DNA of 64,000 nt from Parapristionchus giblindavisi (Eukaryota; Nematoda; Chromadorea; Rhabditida; Diplogasteridae). Below the pieces are notes generated by a model. The model saw nothing but the letters and a program-made list of their open reading frames with translations. It did no database searches and was not told the origin of the DNA. Made by a program: the position numbers and the translations under genes. This document shows positions 11,437 through 23,450 of the stretch, piece after piece (position 1 is the stretch's first letter; each line of letters begins with the position of its first letter). Where the stretch lies: positions 1 through 64,000 of the forward strand of contig CALSFV010000119.1 of assembly GCA_943737045.1 (NCBI GenBank), written 5' to 3'.

Positions 11437-14400
11437 ATGTGGACTAAGCGTGGATATTTTCTGTTCCTCATCTTGCTTTTTCACCATTTGCCTGTATACA
11501 GTCGGGTAAGCAACTATTATGAGAACATCTTCGGACAGTCATAAGATAATTTGAAACACGCTTACGATCTTCTTTCATAGATATATAAGTGAAGTGAGAA
11601 AATTTAAATTGGTTTGCAGAATATTACCGTTGCTATGCTATTCTCGAACAATGTGACTGATCTCAACACTTTCGTCGGTTACAAGAAGAACGCGGCGGCT
11701 GTTATGGTAGCATGGAATAGAATACAAAGAGAAGGACTCATGCCGGATGTTACGGGAATTGAGTGAGTTACATTAATCTACATTGAAGGTAAACGTAACT
11801 AACCCACTACTAATGAATGTGGAGTGATGCTCGATGTGTTCCTTAGAATTGTCTTTATATACAACATTCAATCTCAGTTTTGAATGGGTCATCGACGATT
11901 GTTCCGATGCAATTGCTACTAAAGCGATTGTGGACTTTAAATTAGCTGGAGCGGATGTCATACTTGGACCGGCTTGCTCATCACGTAATATATCTAGATC
12001 AATCACTAAAACAAATCGTTGAATATATTTTAGCCGCTATATTCGGTGGAATCACAGCCGCATATCTGGACTTTCCACTTGTTCTTTGGGGTCCACCGTA
12101 TTCATCAGAAATCGATAATCTCCAGAAGTATCCCACCGTAATGTCCACGAGCGTCAGCGCACAACCGTAAAAAATTACTGAATGATTCAGGAATATAATA
12201 CTATGCTTTCAGCCGGGCAACCTCACTCTTAGCTATTCTTCGAAAATTTGGATGGACCGATGTAGCGTTTCTTTACACGCTTGAGAGAAATCCGCTCGTT
12301 GCTCGATGTTCCTATGCATATGATGCTTTTGTGGTAATATTAGAACATTCCATAAAATTAAGGGATTTTCAGTTCATCCGAATATTGTTAATTGTAGGCA
12401 ACAACACAAACTGTGGACAATATAAATGTGGTGTTTTCGCGTAAAATTATCAATTACGACATAGAAACGATTCGATTAAGACTCCGACAGGCTAGTGCTG
12501 TATCCAGAGGTTAAAACAATGATCATGAATAAATATTAAACTTACTTTGTTCAGTGATGATTGTTTGCTTCGAGAGTGCGACGACTCGACGAAACTTTTT
12601 ACTTGCAGCGTATGAAGAAGGAATGAATACGGATGAGTTAGTATTTACTATTACATTTTTCAAAATATATTATAAAAAACAGTAGCGAAGTTATGGAAGC
12701 TACGCGCTGCTCTAAAAAGAGTATAATGCTCAACAAATGCTCAACAGTCATTACATTTATTAAAATTTATCATTATTCCAGCTATCTCTTTATATTTCTC
12801 GAGGAGCAGGCTACAGCTTTTAAAACGTACTCGTTGACCACAGGACTAAGTAGCATCATTTACTATTAAACAAACATCCAGAAATAAGATTTTAAACTTT
12901 TTGCTCGTAGTCAGATCAGAAAAGAGATAAAAGAGTGAAAGCGCATATGTGGTCTGATTGTGAGCAAAGAGATTTCAATTGAATTAGATTGTCCGCTTTA
13001 GTGCCCTTATTATAATTCATGATTCTTTTCGTAGATCCAATGTGGATTGACTCACTTTCCAACTCTGATGGACGTAGTTCTCAGGCACTATCTGTGGCTA
13101 GAAAATCTCTTGTGGTATGCCCTTATTTTCTGTACAATACTTCTACAACAACTCATTACAAATTCGTTAAGATTGATCTGCAACCATATAATGATACCGG
13201 TCCTTTCGTGAGAGATGTCACTGATGCTTTTCGTCTTCCACCCTTCAATTGCGATGATTGCACTGACATCGAAGCTGTAATTTAAGCTGTTTTTTTTAGA
13301 CACAAAGTCCTCTTTACAGTCCCTATCGCGAATTGTTCAACTTCACGATGCAATGTATCTCTTCGCTCTGGCCAGGAACAAAACTCTTCGGGTAGCTTTA
13401 TGAGTCAGATATTTTAATACGAGCACAAAATTGAATTGTATTTCAGGTTCATCCTGAGATGGCGAACAATATGTCTGCGGCCACGCTACTCTCGTTTGCT
13501 GCCGGCAATTTTAGCGGTTTAATTTTTATTCATTTTTTTGTTTGATGAAATTATTAAGCTTTCTCTCTAAATACATATGTACACCTTGTCAGGGAATAGA
13601 AATGTTCAGTCAGATTTAGGTCAATCGGGATATGTTCGTATTAATGTAAACGGCACTCGTGATCCTAATTTCTATATATATTCATTGAATTCTAACGATG
13701 AATCAGCTGCTATGATTCGATGTGAATTGGGACTACTCGGACAGGATCGAACTGTGGTACGTTACAATGCAAATTGCTCACACTAGTGGCCACAGTTATC
13801 ATCAATATAACGCAAATTTTCTCTGAATTATCCGATTATATTCGTTGTATCAGAGTTGATTGTACACAACAATTACATGTTAGAATCACTACATTGTAAG
13901 CGCATTCTAATTGCATTTAGTGGCATCGAGACACTTCGTCAACGTTTGAAAGCCTTACAATGTACATTGTGTCTTGGTCTATGTCTGTTACTGCTTTCTC
14001 CTTGTACATAACAGAAAACTTGTAATCAAGAGCCATGTAGAAAAATGATTAGAAATTAATTTGAGGTGATGTACGAATTGTACTCTACTGAATCAACGAT
14101 GTGGGCTAACAGGGGAGGTGTACGACCTAAGAATAAACCGAAATGTGGATATAATAATGATGAGTGTCCTGCTACCTTTCAAGAACAAGTATGTCTTCTC
14201 AGAATAATCGATCACTTGGATCAATATCTGACCTAATCGATACCATTACACCAGATTCATTACAGTACCTACCATTCGTAATAGCCGCCGCGGTAGTTTT
14301 CGTGGTGATAATCATCGGAGTGTTTATCATTATCTTTTGTGTTATGCGGTAGATCTCAAGATCGAAGGCCATAAAAATTAGTGATTTATTCAGATGTCGT

Positions 14401-17400
14401 CAGCGCGATGAAGAGGCTGCGAATAAAGTATGGCAGATCGCATTTGGAACATTGATAAAACCCACACAAAAGGTTTCAATTGACGCCATAGTAATGCGAA
14501 GACTTAGACATATGTAGATTAATTTCAAAATATTTTTTGAGTTCAATAAATCAAAAGACTAAACCATGTTAAGAAAAAAATATCATGTTTTAAAAATATG
14601 AAAATAATGTTTTAAATTTTAAGAGTCAATCTGCGAGTAAATATTCACTTCAATCGTCAATTACTACAAGTACAAGAATGACACTCGATTCAAGCAAGGT
14701 TAAGCTTTTTTTAAAAGATTTATTGTCTACAGAAAAACTAAAACAACTCATTCAGCGAAAAAAATTCTAAACTTTCTCAACAAAATACGAAGATGTAAAG
14801 CGCCTCATGAAATTTGTAATCATTAAGGAGACAGAATTACATGCCTTTTATTTCCTTGGCAGTGATGCGATTGTAGCGAGGAAACATCAGACAAGACACA
14901 ATCTTGGAAAGATGCAAATTGTTCAACTGAAACAGGTAGAAACAGAAAACAGGTACAAATAGTAGAATTCTTTTTTAAACAAAAGTATACATGCACGGTT
15001 CGGAATTCATGATTCATTGCAATACTGTTCTGTGGGCAATGAGCAATGCTTACTGATCTCAATTTAAGATCCGACATACTTTATTCAATACATTCAGATC
15101 TACGCAGTGGACCACGATAATGTCAACAAATTCATAGGAATTGTTATGGATGGACCGCAGTTCATGACTTTATGGAGATATTGCTCAAGAGGATCGCTGG
15201 AGGTTAGTGTATTTTTGTGAAGACGAAAACGTTTGTTTGCTCTTTCGCGACTTCATTTATATGAGCACACTTAGGATGTCATTGAAAAGGGAACTCTTCA
15301 AATGGATTGGTTCTTCAAATACAGCATTATGAGAGATATCTCAGAGGTTACGCTAACTTAAAATATCAAATGATTCAAGTATTTAATTTCAAGGGACTTC
15401 ATTATCTTCATCATTCCCCATTGGGCGCCCATGGGTGGTTAACTTCAGGAAGTTGTTTAGTCGATGAAAGATGGCAATTAAAGATTACATTCCATGGATG
15501 CAACTTCATCAAAGAAACAGAGGCGAAGAGTACACATAGTAAGTTTAGTTCTTATTACAAATCGCTTCCAAGGATATTCTAAATTTTCCTAATTCGTGGT
15601 ACTCTCTCATAGCCAGAGAAATGTGGGGTGAGACAATAACGATACAATAGCTCAATTTAGATCTTTTATGGACTGCTCCAGAATTGATTAGAGAAGGCAC
15701 AACGGTCGGTACCAAACAAGGTTCACTCAGACCTTTATTTACACTGAATAAACCGAATCATTAATTTCAGGAGACATCTATAGTTTTGCCATCATTTGTT
15801 CTGAAATTGTGACAAGAAAAGCAGTGTGGGACCTTCAAAACAGAGGACACGATGGTGAAGGTATAATGGATATAGAGATGATAAGATAATGTAAGGAATA
15901 TTGATAGAGATCATATATCAACTGAAAAGAGGTGGAAAGAATCCAATTCGACCTGAACTCAATGCTGATGATAATGAAGTTAATGCATCTATGGTAAGAA
16001 TAATACAGTTGAAAGAAAACTAACATCTTATGATTTTTGGTTATAAGCCATAGAAGCATGTGAATTGGTAAAAAAGAACGATTTCATTTGACAAATCTGA
16101 AGTTTAGAGCATGAATATTTGTTTTGAGATTTTTTTACATGTACGGGGCTTTGCCAGCGTAAACTCATATTTCAGACAAAGGTATCCATCCACAAACTTT
16201 TAAATCGATCTTTTATTAAGTTATACGCGTGACTCAAACTATGTTCCTACGGGGATGAAACGATTCAGAGACATTGAAGGAAAATCGAAGCAAGTCTTTC
16301 CAAGGCCATAAAGTGAAATTTACCCAAATTTATCAAGATATTTATGAAATGTATAAAACACACGATTATAAATTATTTGCAACACTAAATCCATTCTCAA
16401 TGTTGGAATGAAGAAAAAATTTTTTTTCATTTTTACCTATATCTCGTGACTGAAACAAGCAGTATACTTTCTCTGAATTTATGAAATTATGCTTAACCTA
16501 TATGAACTTCTATTATCCAATTTGCATAATTTAAAGATGGGGACATACGAAAAGAATGATTGGCTCCTACCACGACGGGAATGAGCCCCCCTCATACATA
16601 TACTGTAAGTAAAAAGTGTGTTTATGTTCAGTTTGCGACCGGCACTCAACCTTTGCCCTCTCATTAGGTCCCTTCCCATCTCTCTTTCTCCATTCCCTGC
16701 ACTATTGAACATCTTTCAATCGTGATTATGCCAATCAATACGCAGAATCATTATAAAAGAAATAGTATGTGGTGACTTATATGACTTTTGCTACCATCCT
16801 GTCTTCACAGTTTATTCACGAAAATATTCGTGACACCTTTAATCCGATTTGTATCAATTTTCGAAATTTAAAATCGATAAACAATCGATTTCGCTAAGCT
16901 TGATATTCGAATTCCTCATCAAAAGACTAGAGGGTGCCTTAAAGAAATATCCACGGGTCTTTGCTGATTTAGTTGTACGCTCTGTCCTGAGAGGATTCAA
17001 AACGATCAATTTTATTTTTTCAGCTTCTTCTCATCAAAGATTGTTGGGGAGAAGATCCATCCGCTAGACCCAACTCAGATCAAGTACGAGCTCTTGTCAA
17101 ATCAATCAATAATGGAAAGTAAGAATCTCGCAAATTCCGATTATTTTGTTAATTTTTTACTATTGTACTTGATTATCATTTTAGATCAGCAAATCTCATG
17201 GACCACGTATTCACAGTGCTTGAGCAATATGCATCCAATTTGGAAGATGAAGTAAGGGAGGACATTTCGTTATCTTTATAAATTTCACTATCTCTCTGTA
17301 ATGTTATCACAATCTGTCATGTAATCAAAAAAAATTTATAATATTGAATTTTAAAATTCTTCAGGTAGAATCTCGAATGAAGGAATTAATTGAGGAAAAG

Positions 17401-18695
17401 AAGAAGAGTGATATTCTCTTATACAGAATGCTACCACGGTATGTTCGACTAAGACTCCAGATGAAAACTGAAAGATTATTATGCTTTTTGATAGTGATAT
17501 TATTCATTTATCTACAAGAATATTGGTGTTTGAAATTGCAGACAAGTAGCAGATAAACTAAAACTCGGTCAATCAGTGGAACCAGAATCATTCGATTGTG
17601 TTACTATATTCTTCTCTGATGTTGTATCATTCACTACACTTGCATCTAGATGTACTCCACTACAAGTAATCCTTTAGTATAAGAAGTTCTAATCTGAGAG
17701 CGATAATGAAATAGGGAAATATGCTGAATCCACCCTTTGAGAGCTGAAATTGTATTCAAATTAAACAAACAAATGGATATTAATCAGGTTGTCAACCTTC
17801 TCAACGATCTCTACAGTACATTCGACGCTATAATCGATGAGCATGATGTCTACAAGGTATCTAAAACTTACTTTATTAACTATAAGAGCAGGAAATGGTT
17901 ATTAAGGTTGAAACCATAGGCGATGGTTATCTTTGCGTATCTGGATTGCCCCAAAGAAATGGAAATGATCACGCAAAGGAGGTACTTCATCAATAAAAAA
18001 AAACCTCTAGTATATGTAGTTCTTCAGGTGGCCCAAATGTCATTTTCCTTATTAGAAGCTATCAAACGTTTCCGAATCCCTCATATGCCAACGGAGAGAA
18101 TTCAGATTAGAATTGGAATGCACACAGGTTTCACTAATTATTTCGATCCCTTCATCGATCCCTTCATCGCATTCATTTCTCCACTCTCATTGTTAAGAGA
18201 TCGTTGCGTTTTGTATTTTCCTATTAAGGAAATGTTTGAATTCTCCGCTTTGGCCGCAGACACTCAATTTCTCTGTTAGGCAGAGATTTTGACCAAAGTA
18301 GAAATAATATTCGTTTAGGACCCACAGTGGCTGGAGTAGTTGGTATGACGATGCCTCGTTACTGCTTATTTGGTGATTCGGTCAATACTGCTGCCAGGAT
18401 GGAGAGCAATGGAAAACGTCATATTCTCTTTTTGCATTTCGTGTCGTGATTTATGAAAGACTAATACTATTTATTTTAGCAATGAGAATCCACATATCGG
18501 CCGAGACAAATAACTTTTTGACGAATGTTATTGGGGGATATCGTACGGAATGTAGAGGGGAAGTCATTGTTAAGGTTAGATATTCTATATTAGAATATAT
18601 TAGAATATTGATCAATGCTCTTTAAGGGAAAAGGAACAATCGAAACCTATTGGCTTTTGGCTGAAGGCGAAAGAATAGAACAATCAATCGAATAA
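11437..18695 (+). CDS. Receptor guanylyl cyclase B (complete)
   Basis: Membrane receptor cyclase, 34 exons, predicted 1,063 aa: 11437-11505, 11620-11762, 11878-11984, 12034-12166, 12213-12333, 12398-12509, 12555-12636, 12782-12849, 13035-13114, 13172-13276, 13320-13391, 13447-13516, 13620-13756, 14066-14188, 14266-14348, 14394-14472, 14624-14698, 14828-14935, 15098-15202, 15275-15346, 15394-15538, 15661-15720, 15771-15860, 15908-15993, 17024-17118, 17185-17251, 17365-17438, 17542-17665, 17788-17856, 17907-17981, 18028-18127, 18319-18417, 18480-18574, 18627-18695. The start gives a signal peptide ([15 protein letters not shown]). An ANF-receptor-type ectodomain ([21 protein letters not shown]), a membrane segment (exon 14266), a pseudokinase (ITFHGC in place of DFG), a coiled coil and the cyclase domain follow. 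[22 protein letters not shown] and NTAARMES are all intact, so it should be active. Most exons equal those of cyclase A in length. All phases agree. The exact orthologue is unknown. Confidence 0.95.
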
Positions 18696-18757
18696 AATTA
18701 CTTTTTGCAAGTCATTGGTGCCATTATTTTGAATGTTGAGCTATAGATTGTATTATT

Positions 18758-18763
18758 AATAAA
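18758..18763 (+). terminator. Candidate poly(A) signal of cyclase B
   Basis: AATAAA 62 bp after the cyclase B stop codon, about 45 bp before the long inverted repeat begins. The placement is typical for a nematode 3' UTR. Confidence 0.55.
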
Positions 18764-21479
18764 GAATATATGGATGACATGCAAATATATATTTGACGCA
18801 AGAAGAAATAAAAGAAATACAACCATGATGTGTTGGTGTAATTAAATTAGTTTACTGTTGCGCAGTGGTGACGCTACCGAAGTGCACTTTATTTGAAAAT
18901 TTATATTTCTTTAGTGAAAAGTTCTGAAAGCTTCTGAAACATTATGAGAATGGAGACACCCACTAGAGTTGCACATTCAGCAATTTCGGAATAGCTCTCA
19001 CTCTGATTTCAAGATGTAGCGTGTTTGCAAATTTGATCCCCAAAATTAAAAACTCTGCTTTTAGATGTGCTAACGACCCGTTCTAGGTGCGAAAATGATG
19101 CTAGTGGATTTATGTTTGACCACATAATATGGTAGTCATAGCTCTTTATTCGCCCTCAGGGCATGGACAACAATTTTTTTGGAAGTCCTGATTTTGAGAC
19201 CCCTACTGTTCAGTGGGGAGGACTTCGAAATTTATGGTTCCTCAGCAGACAGCTTTGCAATGTATCATATATTTATTTCCCATATTTTGGTTTAGCTTAG
19301 ATTCCTCTCAGAGCCGCAGCAAATGTGCTGCTGAGGTCATCTTGGTCATAGCGCGCACGCTTTTAAAAGCTTGTGCTTTCTCTCTCTCATATCTCTCGTC
19401 CCTGCTTCTCCTTTGATGAAATCTCTTATTTTCAAAGTTCCTAAATATGTTTGAGATGTTCATAAAGGTTTTTATTCTATTGCTAAAATTTGATCTTTGA
19501 TCTTTGTATTTTGATCTTTGATATTTGTCCAAAATTTTCCAAACAATGGACAAACCCTACTTAATAATGACGATGAAGAACTAAGAAAGTAGTTTCACGC
19601 ATGCACAATTGAATGTCTGCAGAAATGACAATAGTATTGACTATAAGATAGGAAGTGGTTCCGTTTCAGTGCTAGATCAGTGATAGAGTAGCCAGATGAT
19701 CAGACAAGATCGATGGGCAGAGACGCAGAGAGTCATCGCGCGCACTGAATTCAATATACCGCCACTATTGGAACGGGTGGCGGTCGGGGATAACTTCACT
19801 GAACAAAAACATTAAAAATTTCAAAATATTAATTTTGATAAAATAAAGATTCTAAATGGATCTAACAATTTTATTGGCACAGATTTCACATGAAAAAGTC
19901 GAAATATTTGCGAAAGAAAATATCTCTGGAGGCCAGAAATATATTTAGTTGATATAGTGAACAATTTATGTAGAACGGTCAAACTAATTCTTATAATCTG
20001 ATAAATGATATTTTAATAAACATTTGCAATGACAATGCCAACTATACTACCTGCGAAAAATTAGAATAATAATAATAAATAATATTAAATGTATGCGTTA
20101 CAAGGATAACTCAGATATAGTGAACAATTTATGTCGTGATGAATTGCATAAAATACGGTGCCACAACTTAGGTAGCTAAGAAATAACAAATAAAAAGACA
20201 AATTAATACTTTCTCAGGATGATTTAACAATTAATAGAGCTGCGATTGCTAATTTTATTCCAATTGAGAATAAAATATTCTATATCTTTATTAAATTTAT
20301 TCTACAACTACAGTCTCAATCAGATCTCCGTGACCGTATACTTAAAATTACTAATATTAGGGTCAGTTTTTTCAGTGAGTTTTATTTTTAGATCATTAAA
20401 TTTATTCTATTTTGACTGCAATTCTATTTTCTATTTTATTTTTCCATTTTGTTTATTCTATTTTTGCAATTCTATTTTGACTGTAGGTTTGATTGTATCA
20501 AGAAAAAATGTCATCAGGGATACTGAAGAATACACTTCCACTTGTATTCTTTTATAGTATCTCTAAGGTAGCACTTTACTTACTTTATCGTTGCAGTACT
20601 CTCATTTGTTGTAGTTTTGGGATACAGCAGTAATCGTCCGTTTAACACGGGTCTCCTGTAAAAACGTAGGTAAATGAGACCTTTTCCCGACAGTTTTTAA
20701 ACTTTTCTCACCGATTTGGATGATATTTATATGATTGACCATAGTGAGGTAAAGGAGAAGGCCTAGGCACTTGATTTCGCCAAATTTGCATTTTTATCGA
20801 TTTTTTGATCTTCCACTTCGGGCAGCCATATCTCACTCAATTTTTGACCTAGAACAAAGCATTTTTTTTCTAATCGATTCGAAATGAACTAATCTAGATG
20901 ATACTCAAGAAAGGATACGTACAAAAATGCGATCTTCTACCTGTATTCTTCAAAAAACTGATTTTTTGAGTACAAAATGCTAATTTTCTCAAAACATTTC
21001 CACAAAGGATACGATTTTTATTCGCGATTCTGATTCCCCATCCTCGAATTGAGGTACGCACATATTTCTTCAGTCATAACTCACGTCAAGCCATATCAAT
21101 CCTCAGAGAGAGCCGGACTTAGCGTTATTTTCATTCAAAAATACATTTCTTATCTCACCTCTCCTCATTTTCATGCAAATTCTCAAGCATAGTATACCAA
21201 TCGAAAGCTCTCGACGAGCTCTACAAAAAATGACTTAGTAGTACAAGTCATGAAATTTTACCGTATTCAAGATATTCAAGAAAATCCGTTTTTTCACTGG
21301 CAATTGTTGTGAAATGTAATCGATTCACAACGAAACATTGTTCTTTGCGTTTTCCAATGTGTGTTTTTTAAAAATTATTTGTTAATAATGTTAAAGGAAG
21401 GAACAATAAATAAAATTGCAAAAAGGTTTATCTGAGATATTCATCATTGAAAAATAAACTTTCTGAAATACGAAACTAT

Positions 21480-22559
21480 TCATCGATATTTCCCATATCG
21501 GAATCGGAATGATCGAAAAAAACTATCCGGACCATTGAAATACTCCTTGAGATCGGTGTGAACGAAATCATAGATAGCCTCAGCAGTGATCTCTCTATCA
21601 TCCTCTCCCACATCGACATCCTCCTCGATCTGAATCTCTTCGTCCTCAAAATCCATGAGCATATCATCCAGAAGTGCTCTTTTTCTTCTGCTCCTCACTC
21701 CCTCACTCTCGAGTTGTTTCTTCTTCGCTGCGACGAGAGTTCTGATGAGGTTCTTGATTTGTTCGTGGGTCATTCTCTTAGCGGGAAAGATGTCCACTTT
21801 TTCTTTCATTCTTTTCTCGACCTCCCCCGCTCTGCAATTTTAGGGGGGGGGGGCAATAATTTGGTCGAACATTTTTGGGAGCGTAAAATTTGGCTACCAG
21901 ACAATCCCCACTTTTAAAGTTGAGTCAATAATTTTGGCCAAAATTTGGCTAAAATTTTGGACTAAAATAACAACCCCACTTCGAACCAAATTATTGGCTC
22001 AACCACCAAATTATTGACTCAATTTTAAAAGTGGGGCTTGTCTGGTAGCCAAATTTTAGGGTCAACTTTTACGGTCCACCAAATTATTGACCCCACTTCG
22101 ACCAAATTATTGGCCTCCCTAAAATTGCGGAGCGCACGCAGCTTCTTGGCATCATTGTAGTACTCGTTGAAAAGTGCAGTGACCAGATCCTTTTCCTTCT
22201 GGTTGTACTGCCCTCCCTTCTTCATAGTCCTTAGTGCCCATCCAATCGGCTTGGGATGATCAGCAGCCTGCTGGTACTCCTTCAAAGACTCAACGAGAAG
22301 ATCGATTCCCTCTCCTTGCTGCACTTCGTCGAGCATTCGCTTGTAGAGACCGAGGGCGAAATCGTACTGAGATCTTCTCCGGTCTGATATTGTACAGCCC
22401 CTTGTCGATGTGCTGGAGGAGATTCGAGTGTCGAACAAAGCTGGAAGAGCACCGACTGCATGCGAAGAGAGGGGAAGAGGGTGTCAGTCTCATGACAGGG
22501 CAGGATTGGAGAACGCAAAGAGCAATGTTTCGTTGTGAATCGATTACATTGCACAACAA
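21480..22559 (-). pseudogene. Broken cargo gene with zinc-finger-like start
   Basis: Read on the minus strand, three blocks form one disrupted coding region of about 260 codons. The N-terminal block (from 22559) contains a CxxC followed by histidines (FACSRCSSSFVRHSNLLQH), resembling a partial C2H2 finger. Near 22385 the frame shifts into the second block (SQYDFALGLYKRMLDEVQQG, later GWALRTMKKGGQYNQKEKD). That block is cut at about 22130 by a roughly 300-bp MITE, after which the third block runs to the stop at 21480 (MTHEQIKNLIRTLVAAKKKQ, then a very acidic tail). I know similar Q-I-x-x-L-x-x-L-x-x-K-K patterns only from uncharacterised transposon-associated proteins, so the function is unknown. 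It could be the element's own gene or a captured host gene. Confidence 0.6.
21830..22132. mobile_element. MITE interrupting the cargo gene
   Basis: About 300 bp with terminal inverted repeats GCTCTGCAATTTTAGGGG (left) and GCTCCGCAATTTTAGGG (right). Inside are repeated words such as CCAAATTATTG and AAAGTGGGG in both directions. It separates two coding blocks of the cargo gene, so it inserted after that gene was in place. The target duplication is not clear. Confidence 0.75.
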
Positions 22560-23394
22560 TTGCCAGTGAAAAAAACGGATTTTCTTGAATATCTTAAATA
22601 CGGTAAAATTTCATGACTTGTACTACTAAGTCATTTTTGTAGAGCTCATCGAGAGCTTTCGATTGGTACACTATGCTTGAGAATTTGCATGAAAATGAGG
22701 AGAGGTGAGATAAGAAATGTATTTTTGAATGAAAATAACGCTAAGTCCGGCTCTCTCTGAGGATCGATATGGCTTGTCGTGAGTTATGACTGAAGAAATA
22801 TGTACGTACCTCAATTCGAGGATGGGGAATCAGAATCGCGAATAAAAATCGTATCCTTTGTGGAAATGTTTTGAGAAAATTAGCATTTTGTACTCAAAAA
22901 ATCAGTATTTTGAAGAAAACAGGTAGAAGATCGCATTTTTGTACGTATCCTTTTTGTTGTTGGTCAAAAATTGAGTGAGATATGGCTGCCAGAAGTGGAA
23001 GATCAAAAAATCGATAAAAATGCAAATTTGGCGAAATCAAGTGCCTAGGCCTTCTCCTTTACCTCACTATGGTCAATCATATAAATCTCATCCAAATCGG
23101 TGAGAAAAGTTTAAAAACTGTCGGTTGGCTTCTTTCATTCTTACAGGAGATCCGTGTTAAAAATATTGTTTTTTTCCGCCTTCCATGAATAAAGATTAAA
23201 TCTCATTGAACAAAACACTGCTATGATAAGATACACTTAAAAATGTTTATGGTAACTTTGGAAATAAATTCAGTTCACGTCAAGTGAAATATGGAAACGA
23301 TCCTTCATCAGCCTTTTTATTTTTTTTTAAACTTTCCAGCCGATGAATCACCCATTTGATTGTCCGGCGTGATATCCGCTCGAACAATTATATG

Positions 23395-23450
23395 ATACGT
23401 CAAATTATCTACATAAACTCTCTAGAGTTTATGTAGATAATTTGACGTAT
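23395..23450. repeat. 56-bp near-perfect palindrome (left arm)
   Basis: 27-bp arms beginning ATACGTCAAATTATCTACAT with a 2-bp spacer (CT). The same structure sits in the right arm at 26745-26800. It is a small cruciform inside the large one, possibly a solo inverted terminal repeat pair. Function unknown. Confidence 0.85.

Larger units (their letters stand above)
20646..23156 (-). mobile_element. TTAA-flanked TIR transposon in the left arm
   Basis: 2,511 bp, flanked by TTAA (20642-20645 and 23157-23160). The corresponding place in the right arm reads as a single TTAA (near 27070), an empty site inside the same window. Terminal inverted repeats are long: left about 20646-21357, right about 22504-23156. 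They start CACGGGTCTCCTGTAA and CACGGATCTCCTGTAAG. The TTAA target is typical of piggyBac-type integration, and palindromic TTAA repeats are known in nematodes, but I see no piggyBac transposase. The only coding signal is the broken minus-strand gene at 21480-22559. Confidence 0.88.

Noticed and set aside
20246..20557. 103-codon frame, mirrored at 27158-27469, as a membrane protein
   Set aside because: The hydrophobicity comes from TTTAT-rich low-complexity DNA in the palindrome arms; no other coding support.
22290..22559. Complete C2H2 zinc-finger protein
   Set aside because: Only one CxxC and one well-placed His are present, and the frame is lost about 60 codons in; kept only as part of the broken cargo gene.
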